The notes beneath the pieces were generated by a model. The model did no database searches and was not told where the DNA came from. It saw only the letters and a program-made list of their open reading frames with translations. From CAZFNQ01 sp964520375 (GTDB lineage: Bacteria > Patescibacteriota > Saccharimonadia > Saccharimonadales > JANWIN01), in NCBI GenBank assembly GCA_964520375.1, contig CAZFNQ010000022.1:1-8045 (forward strand): a stretch of DNA of 8,045 bases. The letters are read 5' to 3'. Positions 5,521 through 8,045 of this stretch are shown one piece after another (within the stretch, counting starts at the first letter, position 1; the number at the start of each line of letters is the position of its first letter). The position numbers and the translations under genes are program-made.

Positions 5521-5925
5521 TCAGGCAGGTCTTGTGTCTGGTAGTTGTACTTGCTCTATTTGGGCTGGTATTGATTCGGGGGAGACTATTTCAACTACAG
5601 ACATTACAATTTCCCGAATACCTCTATTTTCTATTTTGCTGGGGTGTATTTCACTGGCAGCAATGCGTAGGACCCTACATACGTTCGTGCCAATGGCTCT
5701 ACAGCGAGTACATATTTCCTGAGTGCCCTCGGCAAAGCACATATTATTGCTTTTTCTCAGGTCAGTTATCATGGAATCGACTAGTTTAATTTTTGTAGCA
5801 TCTGGGTGGACTATTTCTTTAATGGCAGCCGTGGCTATTAGGCTCGAGCTAAGACCAGAATCATGGCGCCCAAAATAATCGGCATTAGGGCTGTTGTCAT
5901 CATCGGGTTGGCTTGTCTCTGACAT
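5521..5925 (-). CDS. Small four-cysteine protein, unknown function
   Basis: 134 residues, no family recognised. The N-terminal third is acidic and Ser/Asn-rich (MSETSQPDDDNSPNADYFGR), probably disordered. A more ordered part from about 28 contains four cysteines at 63, 72, 75 and 83, with CTRC and a spacing C-x8-C-x2-C-x7-C that could hold one zinc ion, flanked by basic residues. The rest (about 84-120) is predicted helix and strand (VCRVLRIAASEIHP, REIVMSVVEIV), ending in a Pro-rich tail. The start is well supported: GGAGGA (5936-5941) lies ten bases before the ATG at 5925, the strongest Shine-Dalgarno in the window. This site, and the shared strand with all neighbours, make it preferable to overlapping + strand frames. 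It lies between a terminator and trpS, 63 bases before the trpS ATG. The stop is TGA. A regulator or RNA-binding protein is possible but not shown. Confidence 0.65.
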   Translation of the reverse strand: MSETSQPDDDNSPNADYFGRHDSGLSSSLIATAAIKEIVHPDATKIKLVDSMITDLRKSNNMCFAEGTQEICTRCRAIGTNVCRVLRIAASEIHPSKIENRGIREIVMSVVEIVSPESIPAQIEQVQLPDTRPA

Positions 5926-5946
5926 GTATTTGTCTTCCTCCGATAG

Positions 5947-5971
5947 AAAAACCGCCTGCTTGGGCGGTTTT
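5947..5971 (-). terminator. Intrinsic terminator downstream of the ribosomal operon/structured RNA
   Basis: A 9-bp stem AAAACCGCC / GGCGGTTTT with a 6-base loop. On the minus strand it ends in a run of five T; on the + strand the T tract is interrupted by a G. The stem end lies six bases before the Shine-Dalgarno of the four-Cys gene, so that gene needs read-through or a regulated terminator unless it has a promoter not seen here. Confidence 0.85.
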
Positions 5972-6066
5972 GTTTCTCGTTTGTTGTTGTCTTAATAACA
6001 AGTAACTCACCGCTTTAATGCGATGGCAAAGGCGTACTTTGCAGATACTTGTGTGTCAATAGACAT
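5947..6066 (-). ncRNA. Candidate structured RNA, three-way junction plus terminator
   Basis: The minus-strand transcript from the promoter at 6073-6100 would be about 120 bases. P1: ACAAGUA (6052-6046) pairs with UACUUGU (6004-5998), 7 bp, followed after one U-U mismatch by two more pairs (6044-6006, 6043-6007). P2: GCAAAG (6042-6037) with CUUUGC (6031-6026), loop UACGC. P3: CAUCGC (6025-6020) with GCGGUG (6013-6008), loop AUUAAA. P2 and P3 abut without unpaired bases. One P3 pair is U6023-G6010, which would be A-C on the + strand, so the fold favours the minus-strand RNA. A linker rich in CAA repeats leads to the terminator. It is not recognised as any known class. It may be a separate small RNA or the attenuator leader of the four-Cys gene. 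GCGGU of P3 (6013-6009) could also pair with ACCGC of the terminator (5968-5964). Confidence 0.5.
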
Positions 6067-6072
6067 ATTCAA

Positions 6073-6100
6073 ATAGTAGCATTACCAGGGGAAAAGTCAA
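6073..6100 (-). promoter_or_regulatory. Promoter upstream of the structured RNA
   Basis: Minus strand -35 TTGACT (6095-6100), 16-base spacer, -10 TACTAT (6073-6078), with the start expected near 6066. The -35 lies three bases beyond the rpsI stop. A second perfect TTGACA is at 6054-6059, but no acceptable -10 follows it. Confidence 0.5.
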
Positions 6101-6103
6101 GGT

Positions 6104-6499
6104 TTAACGCTTAGTGAACTGGCGTTGTTTACGAGCACCTTTGAGACCGAACTTCTTGCGTTCTTTCTCGCGCGGGTCTCGGCCCAATAGATCTGCACGT
6201 TTTAGAGTAGCCCTTAGATCATCATTCATTGCCACCAGGGCTTTGGCTATGCCCAGTTGGACGGCTTCAGTTTGGCCGGCTAAGCCTCCACCGTTTACCT
6301 TGGCGCTAATATCAAACTTATTGTTTTGCTCAATAACAGTAAAAGGTTTTTCCAAAACGTTGAGTAGTAGCTTGCTACCGGCTAAATATTCATCGGCCGG
6401 CTTACTATTAATAGTTATAATTCCTTTGCCGCCTTGCAGTCTGACTCGGGCAGTAGCGCTCTTGCGCCGGCCGATCGCATAGAAGTAGCTTTGAACCAT
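6104..6499 (-). CDS. rpsI: 30S ribosomal protein S9 (uS9)
   Basis: 131 residues, the normal length. uS9 sits on the head of the small subunit, and its C-terminal tail reaches the P-site tRNA. Seen: the N-terminal YAIGRRKSATARVRL (7-21), central NGGGLAGQTEAVQLGIAKAL (69-88), then LLGRDPREKERKKFGLKGAR and the C-terminal RKQRQFTKR, where most bacteria end in SKR. The ATG (6497-6499) overlaps the TAA of rplM by one base (TAATG), and AAAGG lies about nine bases upstream inside rplM. Last gene of the rpoA-rplQ-rplM-rpsI operon; the L13-S9 pairing is nearly universal. Confidence 0.98.
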   Translation of the reverse strand: MVQSYFYAIGRRKSATARVRLQGGKGIITINSKPADEYLAGSKLLLNVLEKPFTVIEQNNKFDISAKVNGGGLAGQTEAVQLGIAKALVAMNDDLRATLKRADLLGRDPREKERKKFGLKGARKQRQFTKR

Positions 6500-6966
6500 T
6501 ACTGATCGCCTTTCTTGGCTTTATCCGATAATTGTTTCAACGACAAAACCTCGGGTTTTTGAGGTTCGTGCTTATGTTCAGTGTCCAGATATATCTTTAG
6601 CCTTTGCAGACGACCATCACGCAACTTGTTAACCGGTAGCATGCCTCGAACGGCCGCATATATAACCTGTGTAGAATCCTTAGTCATTTTCTCGCCCAGT
6701 GATGCTTGCCTAAGGCCGCCAGGATATTGGCTGTGGCGGTAGTATGTTTTAGCCTGCATTTTATTGCCTGTCACAATTAAGTTATTAGCGTTAATTACTA
6801 TCACATAGTCACCGCCATCAATATGAGCGGTTACGCTGGGCTTGCCTTTGCCAATTAGTAAACTGGCTGCAACAGTGGCTAGACGCCCAAGTGGCACCTC
6901 GCTAGCGTCTAAAATATACCATTTTCTGGTAATCTCGCTAGGCTTTAAGCTATAGGTTTTATTCAT
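6499..6966 (-). CDS. rplM: 50S ribosomal protein L13 (uL13)
   Basis: 155 residues against about 142-147 usually; the excess is a charged C-terminal tail (SLKQLSDKAKKGDQ). uL13 is an early-assembling 23S rRNA-binding protein. Seen: KWYILDASEVPLGRLAT (15-31), HIDGGDYVIVINA (48-60), VTGNKMQAKTYYRHSQYPGG (65-84), VRGMLPVNKL (106-115) and EHKHEPQKPE. The ATG (6964-6966) overlaps the TGA of rplQ by four bases (ATGA). No clear Shine-Dalgarno precedes it, so translation is probably coupled to rplQ. Confidence 0.98.
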   Translation of the reverse strand: MNKTYSLKPSEITRKWYILDASEVPLGRLATVAASLLIGKGKPSVTAHIDGGDYVIVINANNLIVTGNKMQAKTYYRHSQYPGGLRQASLGEKMTKDSTQVIYAAVRGMLPVNKLRDGRLQRLKIYLDTEHKHEPQKPEVLSLKQLSDKAKKGDQ

Positions 6967-7424
6967 TTTGTTACCGCCACTTTGGCTTTTGGTTTAGCTG
7001 CCGTTTTCTTGGTCGCAGGTTTGACTGCTTTTGCGGTAGCCGCTTTGGCCACCGGTGCTTCTTTTAAATCATCAACAAAGCTGATCCGGGCCATTGGTGC
7101 CCGGTCACCGCGGCGGAAACCGGTCTTCTGGAGCCTTAAATATCCGCTGGTTCGAGCTTTTAGTTTAGGCGTTATATCATCTACCAGTTTGTGAGCACTC
7201 TCGAGCGTTTGCAGCGAACTTATAACCTGACGACGGTAATGTAGGCCATCTTTTTTAGCGGTAGTTATTAATTGCTCGACATAAGGCACAACTTCTTTGG
7301 CTTTAGGCAAAGTAGTCTCAATGGTCTCGTATTTTATTAACGAATCAGCCAGGCCTTTAATCAGTGCCTGGCGCTGGTCGCGTTGGCGGTGCAGTTTCCG
7401 GCCCTGATATCCGTGCCTATGCAT
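6963..7424 (-). CDS. rplQ: 50S ribosomal protein L17 (bL17)
   Basis: 153 residues. bL17 lies near the peptide exit of the large subunit. The conserved core (about 1-120) begins MHRHGYQGRKLHRQRDQRQA, a variant of the usual MRHRKxGRKLxRxxxHR start, continues with ALIKGLADSLIKYETIETTLPKAKEV, and ends with GYLRLQKTGFRRGDRAPMARISFVD. From about 123 a low-complexity Ala/Lys/Pro tail follows (for example KPATKKTAAKPKAK), likely disordered and rRNA-contacting. The ATG at 7422-7424 lies three bases after the rpoA stop, with GGAG (7434-7437) nine bases upstream inside the end of rpoA. It overlaps rplM by four bases. Confidence 0.97.
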   Translation of the reverse strand: MHRHGYQGRKLHRQRDQRQALIKGLADSLIKYETIETTLPKAKEVVPYVEQLITTAKKDGLHYRRQVISSLQTLESAHKLVDDITPKLKARTSGYLRLQKTGFRRGDRAPMARISFVDDLKEAPVAKAATAKAVKPATKKTAAKPKAKVAVTK

Positions 7425-7427
7425 GAT

Positions 7428-8045
7428 CTATAGCTCCAATTCTGCTAATTTCTCTTTAACTTCGTCCAGGGCTTTATTACCAAAGCCTTTTAGCTCGCGC
7501 AGTTCAGTGTCGCTTAGGCTAAACAAGTCTTTTAAGGTGTGGATATCGTTGTTGACCAGCGCATTAGTTGTTCTGGCTGACAGATTCAAATCTTCAATAG
7601 AAGTCATGAGCTCAGGTGGTTCTTCGTTGTCCTCATGGCCGCCGTCTTGGCCATCAGTACTGGTTGCCGGTACTTCTACTTCTACCCGGGTTTGACCAGC
7701 TAGGGCCGTATATTGATTTACTAGTATAGCCGCGGCTTCCTCAAAGGCATCCTGAGGTGTTATTGAACCGTCAGTATCAATAGTGATAAGTAGCTTATCT
7801 AAATCGGTCATTTGGCCGACACGGGTGTTCTCCACCTTATAGCGCACGCGCAGAACGGGCGTAAAGATGGCATCAAGCACGATCATATCGCTGTTCTTAC
7901 GGGTAGCACCTTCATCTACCGCTCGGTAACCGCGGCCGGCCTCAACCACCAGGTCCATAGTAAACTTGGCTTTATCATCGTCCATAGTGGCAATTACGTG
8001 TTTGGGGTTAACGATTTCCACGTCGGCGTTCTTGGTAATGTCTCC
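7428..8045 (-). CDS. rpoA: RNA polymerase alpha subunit, partial (C-terminal 205 residues)
   Basis: The frame is open to the right window edge; codons before the GTG at 8021 read GDITKNAD and join onto VEIVNPKHVIAT as in other RpoA proteins, so the GTG is not the start. Present: the second half of the N-terminal dimerisation domain (VEAGRGYRAVDE, then a strand with DAIFTPVLRVRYKVENTRVG typical of the VxYxVExxRxG segment, and LLITIDTDGSITPQDAFEEAAAIL), an acidic linker (DGQDGGHEDNEEPPE), and the C-terminal DNA-binding domain in the last 59 residues. In it, LNLSARTTNAL keeps the Arg and Asn equivalent to E. coli R265 and N268 that contact UP elements, and LKGFGNKALDEVKEKLAE forms the last helix-hairpin-helix. 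Stop TAG at 7428-7430. First visible gene of the rpoA-rplQ-rplM-rpsI operon. Confidence 0.97.
   Translation of the reverse strand, partial: GDITKNADVEIVNPKHVIATMDDDKAKFTMDLVVEAGRGYRAVDEGATRKNSDMIVLDAIFTPVLRVRYKVENTRVGQMTDLDKLLITIDTDGSITPQDAFEEAAAILVNQYTALAGQTRVEVEVPATSTDGQDGGHEDNEEPPELMTSIEDLNLSARTTNALVNNDIHTLKDLFSLSDTELRELKGFGNKALDEVKEKLAELEL

Noticed and set aside
5502..5789. + strand ORF of 95 residues opposite the four-Cys gene
   Set aside because: Cys/Trp/Phe-rich product typical of antisense reading, no neighbouring + strand genes; the minus-strand frame has a strong Shine-Dalgarno.
5998..6052. Hammerhead ribozyme or purine riboswitch as identity of the three-way junction
   Set aside because: The hammerhead core words (CUGAUGA, GAAA) are absent, and the junction has none of the conserved purine-riboswitch junction bases; P2 and P3 abut directly.
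5947..6066. T-box leader for trpS
   Set aside because: No AGGGTGG-type T-box sequence or specifier stem is seen, and the four-Cys gene separates it from trpS.
7428..8021. GTG at 8021 as the rpoA start
   Set aside because: The frame continues to the window edge with RpoA-like residues and would lack half of the N-terminal domain.

Overview
The window looks like a piece of a small, compact bacterial genome, most likely a Candidate Phyla Radiation lineage such as Candidatus Saccharibacteria. This is an inference from style, not a phylogeny. The support is: very short or overlapping gene junctions (GTGA, ATGA and TAATG overlaps), a bL17 with a Lys/Ala/Pro-rich tail, a minimal clamp-loader subunit without a zinc module, and several promoters whose -10 box almost touches the start codon. 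TGA is used as a stop by trpS, rplQ, the TPR gene and the small Cys protein, so the code is the standard bacterial one and not the UGA-Gly code of Gracilibacteria/SR1.

Layout. Bases 3-404 (+ strand) hold the C-terminal part of a probably secreted protein cut by the window edge. Everything else lies on the minus strand and is described here from right to left, which is the direction of transcription. A translation/transcription operon enters from the right edge: rpoA (partial), rplQ, rplM and rpsI, with junctions of -4 to +3 bases. Past rpsI there is a promoter, an RNA that can fold as a compact three-way junction, and a strong terminator. A small four-cysteine protein of unknown function with a strong Shine-Dalgarno follows. 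Next come trpS, a RluA-family pseudouridine synthase and a delta'-like clamp-loader subunit, apparently one operon, then a membrane-anchored TPR protein.

A tRNA-Thr(UGU)/tRNA-Tyr(GUA) pair with encoded CCA ends follows. Downstream of the tRNAs lies a more AT-rich accessory stretch (about 405-1800) with three small unrelated genes in one orientation: a 104-aa orphan, a four-helix membrane protein and a DUF1801/YdhG-like protein. Their gaps carry degenerate repeats of one another and an inverted repeat that brackets the membrane-protein gene, suggesting a module gained or duplicated by recombination beside the tRNAs.

The best candidate for something undescribed is the structured RNA at about 5947-6066. 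It has its own promoter, a P1/P2/P3 three-way junction that includes a G-U pair possible only in the minus-strand transcript, and a 9-bp terminator placed six bases before the Shine-Dalgarno of the four-Cys gene. It could be an independent small RNA or an attenuator leader. The repeat-bracketed gene cluster beside the tRNAs is the second candidate.
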